DNA from: Acorus gramineus
Lineage: Eukaryota; Streptophyta; Magnoliopsida; Acorales; Acoraceae
NCBI GenBank assembly: GCA_030737835.1
Contig: CM060853.1
Location: 16,364,895 to 16,428,894, forward strand
Length of the DNA stretch: 64,000 nt
Direction: 5' to 3'
Shown: in pieces, positions 11,411 to 24,981 of the stretch
How positions within the stretch are numbered: the first letter of the stretch is position 1
How the letters are laid out: each line of letters begins with the position of its first letter
The notes under the pieces: generated by a model
What the model saw: only the letters and a program-made list of their open reading frames with translations
Databases searched by the model: none
What the model was told of the DNA's origin: nothing
Translations under genes and position numbers: made by a program

Positions 11411-11998
11411 AAGGAATAATGGTACGTGACAGTATGGATTCAAATGTTCCAGATTTTTGTGAAGATCCAATTCTTTTCGTTCGTTCGTTCATTCATTGTG
11501 CAAAGTATTTGCCCCCATGAATTTCTTTTACCACATATGAATGAAATCTGTTCATTAGTTGGCAGGACAAGTCCCTTTGATTTTTGAGCTGTATAGTTGA
11601 TCGTGTTATGATGATAGAAGAATGAATGAACTTATTGATTTGGACTGCCTAGATTCAACAAGGGCTTGCTGTTTTAGTGTGTGCTCTTATACTACAAATG
11701 AGAACATCAAATGAATTGTTAAAATTTCTTGTGTTATAGTCTCATCATTGTTATTTCTGTTTTTGTTAAATGTAAACGATACCATCAATTGTATATTATT
11801 TATATGCTCTCATCATATAATTATTTCAAACAGGCATCATCTGCTTTAACATTCAGTTCAGTTGTATGACTGCTCCCCTTCATTACATAACAATATAAAA
11901 AATCCTGGAAGACCAGGAAAAAAAGAGATTTTTTTAAAAACGATAAAAGTAAAAGGGATAACATGGTTTCTTGTCACAATCTTGCTTTATATTCTGGA
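11411..11998. other. 3' UTR and 3' flank of the AP2 gene
   Basis: This is AT-rich sequence after the stop, including TTCG/TTCA short repeats at about 11477-11497. No gene is seen. The open frame at 11862-12092 runs into the neighbouring MITE and is not credible. Confidence 0.5.
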
Positions 11999-12574
11999 GA
12001 GTACTGCAACTCGGGTGGGTTGGATTAGGTTTAAGTTCAACCTGAATTTAACCAGAGTTGGAGGAGGTCAATCCAAATCCAATGAAACCTAATCCTCAAA
12101 CCTGAAGAGGCCATCTCGAATCCAACCCGTCGGCTTTGTTTCGGGTTTAGGTCTAATTGTAATTGGGTTGATTCAGGCTGGGAGTGGATTTGGTTTGAGT
12201 TTTCCTTTAAGATGATGTCATTTTACATAATTTGAACTTTGTAACCGTTGGTGTTCTGATAATAAAGATGAAAATAACGGACGATAGAGGGAAATAGATA
12301 AATGAAACTATAAATGTAACATATTATAGTATAAAATAAATTGAACAATTCATCACATCTCATAGATTAAGTAGTTCAAATTTTACTAGTACACTTAATT
12401 TAACACACCATTTTAGATTCAGGTTGGTTCAAGATTCTTGATCTCTCAATGCAAACCCAACCCAACTTAGGGTTGAGCTCCTCAGGTTTGGTTAAAATCA
12501 AACACTAAAATCTTAACCCGAACCTATCAAAAGTTGGGTTAATTCAGTTTCAACTCGTTCAAGTTACAGCTCTA
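11999..12574. mobile_element. diverged hAT-type MITE
   Basis: The left end GAGTACTGCAACT pairs with the right end, which reads TAGAGCTGTAACT in reverse complement. The flanking 8-mers are ATTCTGGA (11991-11998) and ATTCTAGA (12575-12582), a 7/8 match. As in 1837-2564, the interior near both ends consists of GGGTT/AACCC units. This is an older copy of the same type of element. Confidence 0.72.
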
Positions 12575-13424
12575 ATTCTAGACAACTTCAATTTAGTATG
12601 GGGAGTTTTTAATCATTCGTCACGAGTCACGACCATAAATCTTGGTATAAAATCCCACGTCCCGAAAATGAGGGAATGGGATGCGCGGTTGAAAAAAGTG
12701 AGGTGGAGGGGTGCCATCGCAAAACAATAAAACAATTTGAATCCACGGTGACATTTTTAACACGTATTGATTTTTTTGTTTCTGAAGGTATATATTGATA
12801 CAAGGAAATACATAATTAAAAAAAAATTGAATAAATTGAATGCCTACCTTTTCATATTTTTTCTAATCTGGTATATTAGCCTAACCAAGTATATATATAA
12901 TTAGTTACTAGGTTAGCCATTCAACTAATAATTAACCCAACATCAACAGCAACCCTAACATCATTTAAGCTATGGTGCCCTTGGTCTGCACCCCAACAGA
13001 AAACTATCACTTTGCATACACTGATACACATTGCATTTGCAATAATTTATAGAGTATGCAGTAAGTAATAAAACTGGGGAACACCATGATGTAAATAATT
13101 ACATTAGCATAACCATACCAATAACTTAGTTATACAAAGATCATCGATAACATAATATTCAACAAGTACAATTCACAAAAGGACACAACAATTGAAGAAC
13201 TCTCATCCTAAGCTATGCATGCAAAATCTCTCAGTGATAAGATAAGAGACCTGCAAAAGAACATCAAAGCACCACTTGTCACCAAAGACACGCAACAAGA
13301 AATAATCGAGACAGATGAAGCATATAACATGTGACTGAACACACTTCTCTTTAAGATGAAAATTTTACAACTTAATTTGGCTCACCTGATTAAGTTTACA
13401 GTATTGTAGTTCATATCCTTGATA
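12575..13424. other. intergenic and 3' flank of the HVA22 gene
   Basis: There is no gene. The segment next to 13424 is presumably the 3' UTR of the minus-strand HVA22 gene. Low-complexity A/T tracts occur, and nothing else is recognisable. Confidence 0.4.
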
Positions 13425-16400
13425 TCATTCATCCTCATCAAAGATCTTATGGTAGCTATTTCTTTTGGACCTTGCCTCCCTTTCAGCCTGCGGTGTACAA
13501 GTTGGTAAATGTGATGGTAAAAATTGAGCATAAATGGAAACACACAGACCACATCCTGATAATTAACACTGATTATTGATGCATTTCTATGATGATTAAT
13601 CTAAATGTTCATCTCCTGATACGATATGAATTTAATCGAAAAAAATGAATTGAAATGGGAAAGAGCATAATTAAGATGAGACAAATAGAGTTAACTGATG
13701 AGAGAGGAGCAAAACTAATATAGCATATGACTTGTAAAAAAATGATAGCATATGCTACAATGCTTCAAAAAGGGGATAGACGACAGTATGAATGAAACTC
13801 GTACAAATACATGTGTGCATGTGCACAGGGACCCACAGACACTCAGGGGTGGGGAGGAAGAGGAAGGGGAGATTCCATATTGCTAACAAGTTCAGAAAAT
13901 TTAGATTCAATTCCTGTCATGTCCTAAAAAAAAATGATGATTACTTTATTATTACTGCAATCTTAAGAGCTGCTAGACATATATGTCCCGAAGCTACAGG
14001 ATTGAGAAAGTTCCATTATGACAGAATTCATATGAAAGAAGGCATTGGAGATATGCAAAGTTGTCTATCAGTATCGACTCTGTATCATGGTTTGGAGTTT
14101 GGAATGACTGGAGCCAACCAAGATCAATTGAAGTCACTATGTCAAATTGAACTGAGATGTTCAACAGGGAGAAAAAGTTTATGAACTACTACAATCAGCA
14201 CTGACTTGTGCAATATTTTTATAATTAAAATTCAATTTGACAGGCTTCCCAGATTTTACATGGAAGGGTAAGCACCACATATTTATATTAACAACTAACA
14301 TCCATGAAGTCATTCCACTTGACATGCATCAACCAAATGTGAGTCTGAACCTTTAATTTAAATCAGCAGCACAAATCAATATGACCAGAAAGAATGAAGA
14401 GATGAACAAATAGAAATATATCACTGGATGCAAATAAAAACAGGGACTCAAAGCATGCCTCATTTGCATGATCATACCTTACTTGCGAGTTTCTCAAATG
14501 CCTCTGTACCATTCTCTTCAATGAACTTCTCTGCTGCAACTAAGAAATCATCAGGGCTGCTGAAGATGTTTTTCTTTGGGACATACCAGATGTTTACCGT
14601 TTGTGGATTCACAAAAAAAGGCCTAACATAATGTTCGTATACATATGCAGCACCACTGAAGTAAGGCAAAACCAACCAGCAGGTAGCAAGAAGTTTTGCA
14701 TAAGGCCAAAAGGGGAGCCTGTAAAGAAAAATGGAAAGAAGAGTGAAAATATGACCAAAATAGTGATTCTCATGAATGATAGCACCCATTTTAGATAAGA
14801 GTTTTGAACGGTGAGTTTGCAAGGTGGCCTACACAATTGATGCCCATTAATCACTTGGAAAAGTAATAGTGCATGCTTATATAAGAAACCAGTTTTGGTT
14901 TATTCCTTTAAAATCATGCTGCTACTCCACACTCTATATGTTCCGATCATCATTAATGCTGGAAATGAAAAAATTACCAATTTACAAAGTTCTAAAGCAT
15001 TTGGATGCATGGACATAAGTCACTGCTATGTATTAAATACTCACTAAAGTCTAGTGTCAAATAGTGGAGATAAGGTCATGGCCAATGTAGTGGAAAGGTC
15101 ATTATTAATGTTACCCTACAAAGTTTAGGCTTGTAAGATTCAAACATATATAATGGTGCGGGTGACAGGTTTTCAATATCTAACATTTAGAATCTTCATG
15201 TAGAAAAACATATATATATATATAACCTTTGTATGTTCTTGTATCGAAATAAGAAAATTTAGACGTGGAATTTACAGTGCATACAGACAAAACATATTCA
15301 CTTTATTATACAACATGGTCTGTGTTTTAAACTACAAAATTAGTACACAGTGCAATGTTTTTTGTTATTATACTTGGGAATTAACAAAGTTCAGGAGAAG
15401 CTTTTACCATTCTAACAACTTCGCAAATGTGAGCTCAAAGAGTGTGATAAAAGAATAGAGAACCCAGTATGTTAGCCATTGCTGATCATCAACAGGAGAT
15501 TTGCTTTCTATGGCTCTAATCGAAGCATACCTGTTCAAAAAGAAAATCATTAAATTTCTTGTTGAATGCAACTAATGATATATAGCAGAATCAAATATCA
15601 CAATAGGAATGGAAAGAGAAAGAAATTGCTTACAGTGGATAAGCCAAAGTTATCAATGGCCTGCAAAACAAATGTAAAGAAACAAAAACTTCAAAATAAG
15701 GAAAAGAGCAATGCCGCAGATGTTGAGACACAGTTTCAAATATGCGTCACATATATGGAAGAGATAGATGAAAATCAAAGCTGATGAAACATTATAAAAA
15801 TACCAAAATGGTTCGGAAATTAAATAATAAAAATGCTCGAATCACCCAATGCATACAACTTTGCACATAAACATAGTTCACAAAATTCAAACAATGAGGA
15901 AAAGAAGACAACCTGACTCAGATTATACGGGGAGCTCACATATAGCGTAACAAAGGGAGCTAGATGCTGAACTTGAATTGATCATTCTATTATCTACTTG
16001 GAAAACTCAGTGATTTTCAGGATAAAATTTCCAGATTCTGAATAGGTAGTGTGAGACAATAGAAACAAATCCCAATGAAGACACCTTCAAAAGACAACAA
16101 CAAAAGACTTTGCACCACAAAACCCAACAATTGAAGCAATCTCAATTGATTGTTCTGATTTTCTATGATTACTTGCCAAAGTTGCCAAACCCATCACTTA
16201 CCCATAATTACACTCAATTCACTCAGAAAAACATTACCCAACAACAAATATCGAAAATGGCTTGCAATTTGGGTCTGCCAGATGCACATATAACATGAAA
16301 ATTTCAGACTTTTAGATGAAAAAAAAAAAGAAAAACAACAACACTGCTTTCAGTACTGCATGGATATCAAAAATATGAACAACCCAACATTTCCTAAAGC

Positions 16401-16688
16401 AACAAAAACCTTCACTTTAACTTCATTTGGTGGGAATCAATACACTGTAAAGCATGAACCTTTTTTTTTTTTTTTTTTTACAATTACAAAGACCTAACAT
16501 TGATTTTGCTATTTTAAATACAAACCCATCAAAGATTTCACACAAAAACCCCTAAAAAATCGGACTTTCAAATTGCAACATAGGATCACACAACATGTAC
16601 GAGTCACATCAAATCAAGATTTGAAGACATACCCAGCAAGGACATCGAAATTCTTCGCTACCACCTTCAGAAAAGAACCCGAACCCAT
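13425..16688 (-). CDS. HVA22-like protein (TB2/DP1/REEP family)
   Basis: Five exons on the minus strand join in frame to 169 residues: 16688-16633, 15660-15634, 15530-15408, 14718-14478, 13487-13425. The protein starts MGSGSFLKVVAKNFDVLAGP. It continues with ESKSPVDDQQWLTYWVLYS, the signature WLPFWPYAKLLATCWLVLPY and SGAAYVYEHYVRPFFVNPQ, then NIWYVPKK and a short charged tail ending FDEDE. Order and length fit the plant HVA22 a/c type. The family is made of reticulon-like hairpin membrane proteins that shape ER tubules and act in vesicle traffic; several members respond to ABA or stress. The hydrophobic segments here are around residues 19-30, 45-65 and 70-95. I see no clear ABRE cluster just upstream, so regulation is left open. 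Confidence 0.95.
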
Positions 16689-18299
16689 TTTTCCCCTTCA
16701 GTTCCTCTCACGATCTGCTGATCTAAGCTTTCAATTGAATTTCAATCGAACGTTACAGTCCCTCAAAAAGAACTACAAAACGGCTTTAAAAGGGGGGAAA
16801 ACAAAACAAGCTTGGCTTCGAAGCCGCGGTGGATCTTATTCCACATGTCTACCGAATGGAGAGTTGTAAAAAAAAAAACACTGGTTGTTCTGTCTAATAA
16901 CGATATTGCCACTAATGGGTATACTGCATGGACGGTCAAGATCCCCTATTGTAAGAAATTTGAGGACACCTATAATGATGGACGGACGTGGAGGCGACAA
17001 CGGATGTGCGGACAAAAATGTAATTCTGTCCAAAGTTAGTGCTGACCAGTATTGATAATTCAGGGGCTTCACTTTAACCTTTATTTTTTTATTTGCCAAA
17101 ATCAGTGTGGATTTATAAACGGAAAGCAAAAGGTTACACACAGTGACACAGTATATACATATATCTATATATGTGTGTGTGTGTGTTTTATTCTAACAAA
17201 TTGATAAAATGTATTAAATTTAACAAGATATATATTTTATTGGACAGTTATCAAAACAAATGAGACTGCATGGAGGGATTGTAATGAGGGTGTGTAATGA
17301 AAAGAAAATATGAGACACAATCTCATTTATTAATGTCACATCTATGTTCAATTCTTTTTAAATATACAGTGTCTTAAAATTGGATCTCAGTATAACAATA
17401 AAGGAAACACAATCATACAAGAAATTATTTATTATTATCAAATAATCAAATTACAAAAACTTTCAGTTTCGCTATCTTCAACCCCATCTCTTTCTCTAAA
17501 AAAAAATAAATAATAATTTCTCTAAACTCTAACAAAGAGAGACCAAATATATAAGATATGAAAATGAAAAAATCCATCCGAATCTTGGTCTTCCCGAGCA
17601 TGCGCATTTATTCTAAAATGCAAGATATGGGTTGTATATTTTTAGAATAAAAAAAAATTAATATGTATATTTGAATAAATTTGTATCTTTTTTTTATAAT
17701 TTTCTTAACAGAATACATTTAAAATATTGAAAATTTCACTTGCTAAGTGAGAGGGCTGGGCTATAATAAGACGACTGAGTTCTATTGATGGGGTAATTCC
17801 AGAGTGTTCTATTCTTTTGGAAAAGGTTTCAAAGGTTCAGAACAGAGCTTTAGCAGGACAAGATTCGATGAGAGTAAGGAAAAAGTGGGTCCCCACCGCA
17901 AATGAAAAGAAGTTTCATCCACTGTTTCCTCACACAAATACCCAATGTAACACCCAATGTATTAAGTCTTTTTTATCTTGTTAAGGGACTAGTAACATGT
18001 TTGTTTGATTTCACACACACACACACAAAATGTCTGATTCTATGTTTGATTTATATTCCATATAACACCTCTTTTATGTGTCAAACTACATGTTGATTTT
18101 GAATTTTAATTCATTGTGTGGTAAAAAAAAAAAAAAAAATAGTATTTATGCCTTGATCTCTAAGAAATTGAGATTTTTTTGGTAAATCTCAAGCATGGAA
18201 GAGAGAGAAGTTTAAAGGTCAAGATTTCACAACATTTTTTTTCCTGCAATGACGTGGACGATCTGGATCTCTCCTAGTGAGAGAAAGTTTATGTGAGGA
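16689..18299. other. HVA22 upstream region and intergenic spacer
   Basis: No coding exon is seen. A GT repeat lies at about 17172-17186 and an AC repeat at about 18013-18026. The HVA22 transcription start should lie just above 16688, but no TATA box can be chosen with confidence. Confidence 0.4.
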
Positions 18300-18445
18300 A
18301 AGTATCCGAAACGTCCCTAACGGTTCAGGATTTAACGATGTTGATCATGATGCTGACTTACCCACCTGTTTGTTAGCGATTATTCAAAAGAATTTTTCAT
18401 GGGACCGGAACAAACAGTAAAGGTAGCTTTTTCAACTCGACTATA
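18300..18445 (+). mobile_element. SINE remnant related to the copy at 30785-30960
   Basis: The stretch TGACTTACCCACCTGTTTGT, then TTAGCGATTATTCAAAAGAA and the following GGTAGC segment, matches the reverse complement of 30800-30895 over about 80 bp with few changes. The head keeps a box-A-like TAACGGTTCAGG. The box B of the other copy is missing here, by deletion or decay. It is non-coding and degenerate. Confidence 0.6.
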
Positions 18446-19205
18446 AGATCAGTCACAGAGGGTTATGCAAATAAAAGAAGAAGATGAAAAGTATCTGAGA
18501 CCGTCTTGAAACGACCGTCAGGACTGGGGGAGGTTAATGCATGGACGAGATATCATCTTTATAAATTGTATGATTTGGACGTCTCATCTTTCTTAATAAT
18601 GAATTGGGGTAGACTGCCTACCATATATTTTTAAAAATATTAAATATTACTCCATTTTCTTTTAGCCCTGCCATTGATTCCAGGTCATTAAATTACTATT
18701 CACATAATTTTGCAAGTGTTTTTAGTCCTTTTTTTTTCCATCATTCATCTTCCTTCATTTAAATGTGGACCATTCTCTATCAAATTCAATGGTTCCTGCC
18801 ACACCATATCTCAAGACCTCAATCTTGCCCAAACACCTACCAACACACACCTGTTAAAACATATTAGACTAAATTTCAGATGATTTTTAGATCTTACAAT
18901 AACTTACATTGTCTGGCAGTGAAACCAGTTAGTTTAACAGAGATCACTGTGGCTGAAAATCAACAACAGCAAGCTTTACGCATCAACCGAATGTGGTGTC
19001 TTTTCTTTAAACCCAACCAAATGAAAAACAACTACATGCTGTTCTTCACTTCAACTCTTGAAAACCACAAGGATCAACCACGCTGCCTCCGCATCCATCC
19101 ATTCATCCAGAGCTCACAACAGACAATTCTCAGACCCCCCCATTTTTTTCCTACATGGGGAATCCTTCCATTTTGAGTGACTTATCCACTTTTAAACATG
19201 TTGGT
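18446..19205. other. intergenic and 3' flank of the bHLH gene
   Basis: AT-rich sequence without a credible gene. The part adjacent to 19206 is the probable 3' UTR of the minus-strand bHLH gene. Confidence 0.4.
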
Positions 19206-20471
19206 TCACCCGCTCTCTGTCGTGCTAGTATTGGCACTGCCACCACAATCACCACCACTGGTCTGGCCTTCTTCAGACACTCTCGGCCGGCTCACAAGGA
19301 GTTGCAGAGGCCACGAGTCCGAGGGGGTTGGATACCTGGCCTGAGGTTTTGTCACGAGTGAAGGTGGTTTGGGTGGGGATGGTGGGTTTTGTTGTGCTTC
19401 TAGGTAGGTTTGTGGAGGATCCCTTGGGAGGGGGATGACGTATACAGGACCAACTACATGAGGTGGTTGTGGCTGCAGATGCTGTGAGGACTGCTGCAAC
19501 GCCGAGGTGGCGGCACTCTGTGGAAGAGCTGATGTGGCATCTGACTGCAGCCTCTTCTGAAGCTCCTTTCGCAGTCTCTCTACTTCGGCTTCCAACACGT
19601 CCTTTTCATCTTTCAACTCATTGTTCTCCACGGTGACCTGGTAAGGCGGCATGAAGATGATACTTATGAAATCAGACATTCAATTGCAGGATCACTAACA
19701 CCAGAGAAAACACATGGCACCCACACCAGTATATATGATATACAGGGAATATTTAATTGAAGAATTACTAACACCACAGAATATATCATGGACTAGAAAA
19801 ATACAAAATTATGTGCTGCTAGTAGTGATGATCTAAATATTTGTTCAGAATGTCAGAAAATGGGCAGGCTTGATGATGCTAAATGAAAAGAGTGATTGAA
19901 GATTCCCAACCTCCAAAAAAATTAGAAAGGTAATTGGTTGGACATGATGAACTTGGGACATTTAGTTCACCCAATCAACAGAAATAACTTAATTTTATCC
20001 AAGAGACACGAAGCAAGAAAGCTAAATGTCAAGAAGAAATATGAGTTCTCAAGGACTTACATAACGAGATTCGGAAAGCAGGGCTGCATTTTCCTTCCTA
20101 AGAGATTCAACCTGCGCAAGCATATCCCGGAGAAATTTAGTGGTATCCCCCAGTATCGAGGCCTTCCCATTGTTCTGACGAGCTGGTTCTGCAAGTTATG
20201 AATTAGAAATGACAAATGTTAAATACAAATTTGTACACAGAAATAGTGGCTTCCAAATCCTGCTTCTCAGGATGAAGAAAAGTTTCATGTGCTTATAGAC
20301 AGGCGGACAATGAAAAGAGAGATTATATTAGTGAGTGAGTCAGACAGTGATCATTACTAAACTATAACAACACCTCCTGGCTCCTGAATAAATTGCATAC
20401 ATACATTAATTAATAAAAGAATAATCAACAAAAAAAATTAAGTAGCTGCTTTTTTAAAATATTTTCTCATG

Positions 20472-20520
<49 letters not shown>

Positions 20521-22446
20521 CGAATTCAAGATCCCTTTGTGGATTTATATTTTTCATTGGTTCATGATTGGTGACCAACAAGGATTTCTCTAGATGGGCT
20601 CACAAAAAGAAGAAAACAAAGGAAACGTAAAGGAAATCAAGTTGTTGCAAAACGATTTGGACACTGGATAAATCAAAGAGTTCCCTTCAATGTGTGTCAG
20701 ACAACCTTATAACCAAACCAAACCATACTACACTAGGAATAATCTTTCACCATGACACCAAAGATCAATAGTTGGATCATCACATGATTCAAACAAAGAG
20801 TGAGGAAAACACAAATATCAAACTAAGAAACATACCAAGGGCACGGCCAAGATCAAGAAAAAGCTCATTCAAATGGTCGCGCTTTAGCTTCTCCCTTTCA
20901 GCTTTGTGAATTTTCCTTGGAACTTTTCCATGATTCTTTTTGTTAGAAATTGTTCTGCAACAGCAATACCAGTCATTGGAGGAGACAACTTACCAGAAAC
21001 ACAAATGATATTCACGGACTGTATACTTTAGAATAACAATAAATATATATGGCAAAGGATTATAAAAAGAACCCACATATGTCGGCCAACTATAATATAA
21101 TGAAAAAACCAGTGTGGCGAACATGGTTATGGTATATAAAAAAATGAAATCAATAGCTGTTCTTTCAATCTGTGTTGTTCCATTTTTCTGTCAGAGGTAA
21201 TTCCATTGCCCTAACAACCATGGAGGTGCATGCAAAATATTGACCTAGTCATAAGGGTAGAATAAAATTATTATGCAGGCATACTCAAGTTAATAACATG
21301 AAGTAGGAAGATAGGCTATAGCCATGGGATTCATTTAGGAAGTAGTTTGATCAACAAATTGCAATGCTTATCATATTGTCCATGTCACAATTCTATGAGA
21401 CCCAAGAAAGCATGCTTGCCTTTTATTTTGTTTTATATTATTGCAGTTCAATTGGAGAACAGGACTCAGATCACAAATTTACATTGGAACTTGAAAGTTT
21501 AGACCATCCTCCACCAATAGTTGTCTTCAATGCAGACAGAGAACAAAATGGGCTTGATATCCGATTTTAAATCTCGTCCATGGCAAGTCATAGACTCTAT
21601 GGAGGAAATTGACGAATGATTTATACACATCTGTTTAAGTGTTAGATTATACATGTATTATATTATTATGTTACACGTGTAACATTATCATGTACTATTA
21701 TATAAAGGACTTGAATCCTTCTCTGATAGAATAAAGTCTCATTATTATTTCTCTGTCTGATTTTAACAACAGCTATGCAAGAACCCAGAATTACATGGAC
21801 AATTGGCGCTATGTCTAGCCTATTTAAAAGGATATGCGAGAGATACACAATTTTTTTATCTTCGCATAAGCACGATTTTCATGACTCTTTTAAGGCTTTT
21901 AACTGCCAAAAAAATAGCTATCATAAGTGATCTCAAGTGCAGAGGACTTCAGATTTTAACCAATAATAAGATGCACCTAAAAAAGTTATCTTCTGCACCA
22001 TAATTGATGACTTTCATATTATTTCCCCTCCATGTGACGAGATATGACTTAATCGTAAAGTGAATAATAAAATCAATGACACACAACACTCCTCCGAATC
22101 GGATTCCAATTCCAAGAGTACCTCCACTGTTACCAACACAGCAACACCACCACATCAAACCCTCCGATACTAAAGGCATACAAATCCACCCCCAATTCAG
22201 GGGAGGCACAGCCAAACATTGATTAACAACCATTCATGTATTAAAAAACAACCATGATCAGGTGACGCTCACAAACCTAAAACATAACACAAGGAATCAC
22301 ATAGATGTAGAGTCGAAACGTATAGAAATCATCAGATTTGATTATCAAAGTGTCCCAAACACGCCCCGATTGACTAACCTTCCTACGGCATCATCGTCGA
22401 CGGCGTCCGCTCCTCCGGACATCGAGAGTGGCATCCCCGGAACCAT
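19206..22446 (-). CDS. PYE: bHLH transcription factor, POPEYE/bHLH47-like
   Basis: Four exons on the minus strand (22446-22379, 20954-20836, 20188-20061, 19637-19206) join in frame to 248 residues; Arabidopsis PYE has about 240. Exon 2 encodes the basic region and helix 1 (GKVPRKIHKAEREKLKRDHL then NELFLDLGRAL). Exon 3 encodes the loop and helix 2 (NNGKASILGDTTKFLRDML, QVESLRKENAALLSESRY). Exon 4 continues a leucine-zipper-like coil (VTVENNELKDEKDVLEAEVE) and then a Gln/Pro-rich tail. The tail motif ARYPTPSDSWPLQLL corresponds to the PRYASAADSW region of PYE. PYE proteins act in the nucleus in iron homeostasis, repressing iron-mobilisation genes and pairing with clade IVc bHLH proteins. The function here is inferred from similarity. 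Confidence 0.9.
20475..20518. repeat. (CT)n microsatellite in intron 2 of the bHLH gene
   Basis: About 21 uninterrupted CT units lie inside the intron between exons 2 and 3. The array reads as (GA)n on the coding strand. Confidence 0.95.
21640..21768 (+). mobile_element. possible short LTR in intron 1 of the bHLH gene
   Basis: The 129-bp segment starts TGTTAGA and ends TTTTAACA, so its ends are inverted. It contains TATATAAAGG (about 21698) and AATAAAG (about 21730) in the correct order for an LTR promoter and poly(A) signal. It is preceded and followed by non-matching 5-mers, and no primer-binding site was found. It could therefore be a decayed solo LTR of a Copia or TRIM element, or a chance resemblance. 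Confidence 0.42.
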
Positions 22447-22746
22447 CTCCTCCTCGATTTCTTGACTTCACTGCAAACCTTTCTGTAGATCTATTCGTCC
22501 ACTGATGACAACGAACGGATCGTTAACAGAAAAACTTTCGAATTCCAAAAACAAAAGAAAGCCGAAGAAGAGATCCAATCCATCAAAGGATCGCGAGTTT
22601 CCTTACCCATGAAGCTTTAGAGAGAGAGAGAGGAAATGAAGTGATTGTTTGGGGCTTTGGGAGAATTTTCAGAGTCCAAAACACACGCAGCGCGTGTGGT
22701 GGACGCCCTCCCTTTTGGAGGCCTTGCGTAGCAGGGCATGTGCCGC

Positions 22747-22810
22747 CACGTGTGCAATCGCGAGATGCTATGCCTTCTCCGCGTGAAACAAAGACCCTTC
22801 GATACACGTG
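22747..22810. promoter_or_regulatory. two G-boxes upstream of the POPEYE-like gene
   Basis: CACGTG occurs at 22747-22752 and 22805-22810, about 300 and 360 bp upstream of the start codon, within a GC-rich segment. Clade IVc and IVb bHLH proteins are known to bind G-box/E-box sites in the PYE promoter. A matching iron-deficiency control here is inference. Confidence 0.6.
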
Positions 22811-22849
22811 GATTTTTACGAGTAACCTCCTGTGGATTGAATGAGTTCA

Positions 22850-24980
22850 CAAAGACGTCCCTCGCTTGTCATCGGTCATGTTCTGGGACTTGACTTATTA
22901 TCGAAAAGATGTGATGTCTTTTCTAGAAGTGTGCAGTAATTGTCGAAAACGCCCCTGTTCTGACCAGGAAAAAGTCTCCCTTTTTCTTTTTTTTTTTTTT
23001 TAGCTAAAGATAGAAGAGGAAATTAATGCAAAATCTGAATTTAGGAGAAGAGAACAAAGAGAATGCAGAGAGAAAAGATGAAGTCCCGACCCTTTACCGG
23101 AAGAGGGACACTTTCGACTAGCCCACAAAGGCCATATCCTTCCCTATGTGAAAACTGATCGACGTAACTCTGAGTATAAAACGCCCCTAGTTCGAGATGA
23201 ATCGCAAATCCATCTCCATTATGTTATGTAAAATTCAATGTTTAATTAGTGGTAATCTTGATGTTAATTATGGCCATATTGGATTTAGAATCAATGTATG
23301 CGGAAAAATAGGATGAAATCAATTTTTAATCCTTTTTGTGATAATCTTAAAATTTATCAGGATTCTTAAATTAGATGATTATTTTACCATTTACAGTTTA
23401 ATTGAATTACTATTTACGTCTTTTCTAAAATAAGACACCTCCTCTTCATTTTTTTACCCACCGCCTTCTCTTGCTGGATAACTTATTCCGTCATTTAAAG
23501 TTTTTAGGGTAGTTCTTCATATTCAACTAATTTAAGAATATTACTACTATTATGTGTTTAATTATATAATCGATTATTTTATTTATTTGCATTTGTTAAA
23601 TATTTATAAAAAGATAACTCTTTTTTTATAATTGTGATATGAGTAAATTTTTTTTTTTGCAAGTATACGTATAATAGTAAATGTATTTTAGATATTTAAG
23701 TCAAATTCTTTTATCATTTTTCATATGTAAATCAAATATTAAAAAATAATTCTTTATAGAAATTCTTAAATGAACCAAACAGTGATCTTTATTCATGATA
23801 AAATAATTTTTTATTAAAATAATGTTTAATAAATTAAATTCATTCCAAAACAATGACATCGAACTAAACATGAACTCCAATGTCCACATGACTCAAGCAT
23901 CAAAAAACTGTCTCTTTGTTAACCATCTTTACATGGGTCACATCCATTGTCCTGCACCACTCTGAAACGTCTCCAGTTGTCAAGGACATATGTAAATATA
24001 ATCGATTTTTTTTTAACCAAAGAATCCATTTCTCAAATATAAGATTGCTTGGGATATACTTGCAAAAAGACCCCCTATTTAATTAGTTGATATGGGTTGC
24101 TCCCTAACCGTGGTCCGCCCATTGGTAGGGAAGAGCAGTGTTTTGATAAAGTCTGACAACCCACTTCTATAAAACGAATATAATGGTTTCATAATCAAAT
24201 TCATGTAAAACAAAACGAATCCATTATAAATATTGCAGTAGATATTATAAAGTGAACAACAAACTCACATGATTGATAAAAAAAAAAAGAAGAAGATGAA
24301 TCTTGGTTTCCAAGAAAATGGAAGCTGACCTTGTTGTTTATTGGTGGTGATTTGGTCTGCTCCACCATTAATCTATCATTTCCCAATGTAGTTCCCATTA
24401 ATTTATTTTTCGTAGACCATGTAAACATATACAAATACATTTCTCTTGCAGCCCACGTTCATTTGACATGGGCGACAAACGAAACAGAGAAAGGAAGTTC
24501 ACATGTAAACTTTTTTTTTATTTTTTTATGAGTATGTTTGGGTAGAGAATTAGCATTAAAATAAATAAGAGTGAATAAATTCAAAACAATTGAAATTAAT
24601 ATTTCAAACTCTTTTTGGAATTGGGTTATACCACACAATCTATTCTATTAGTATAAAGGGTGATTTTATATCAAATCATTTGTAATTATCCTTTATAAAT
24701 CAGAATCTTACATATCAAATCACTTTTTTTTTACATTTTATGAATGCATTATTATTAGTCAACTAAATAAAAATAACTTCATTATTATATTTTAAATAAG
24801 AATTATTAAAAATATTACAATCAATCATAAAATAATTTATTTTACTAATATAATTTTCTATGCTACGATAATTATCTATATCAGATTAATTTAAAATTAA
24901 GAAAAATGGGGATTATTTAGGTTGAAGGACACGTGCTTCGTGACATTTTTGGTAAATAAAAAATGCAGGATTAGATAAAA
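22850..24980. other. intergenic spacer
   Basis: No gene is seen. AT-rich sequence with several T/A tracts, for example at 22981-23001 and 23649-23660. The minus-strand open frames at 23701-23889 and 24201-24440 are low-complexity. Confidence 0.45.
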
Positions 24981-24981
24981 A

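Noticed and set aside
13792-14184. Plus-strand 130-codon frame within the HVA22 gene
   Set aside because: It lies in the last intron of the minus-strand HVA22 gene, has no motif and has mixed composition.
22583-22850. Overlapping short frames on both strands upstream of the bHLH gene
   Set aside because: This is the GC-rich promoter/5' UTR. The frames conflict on both strands and show no motif.
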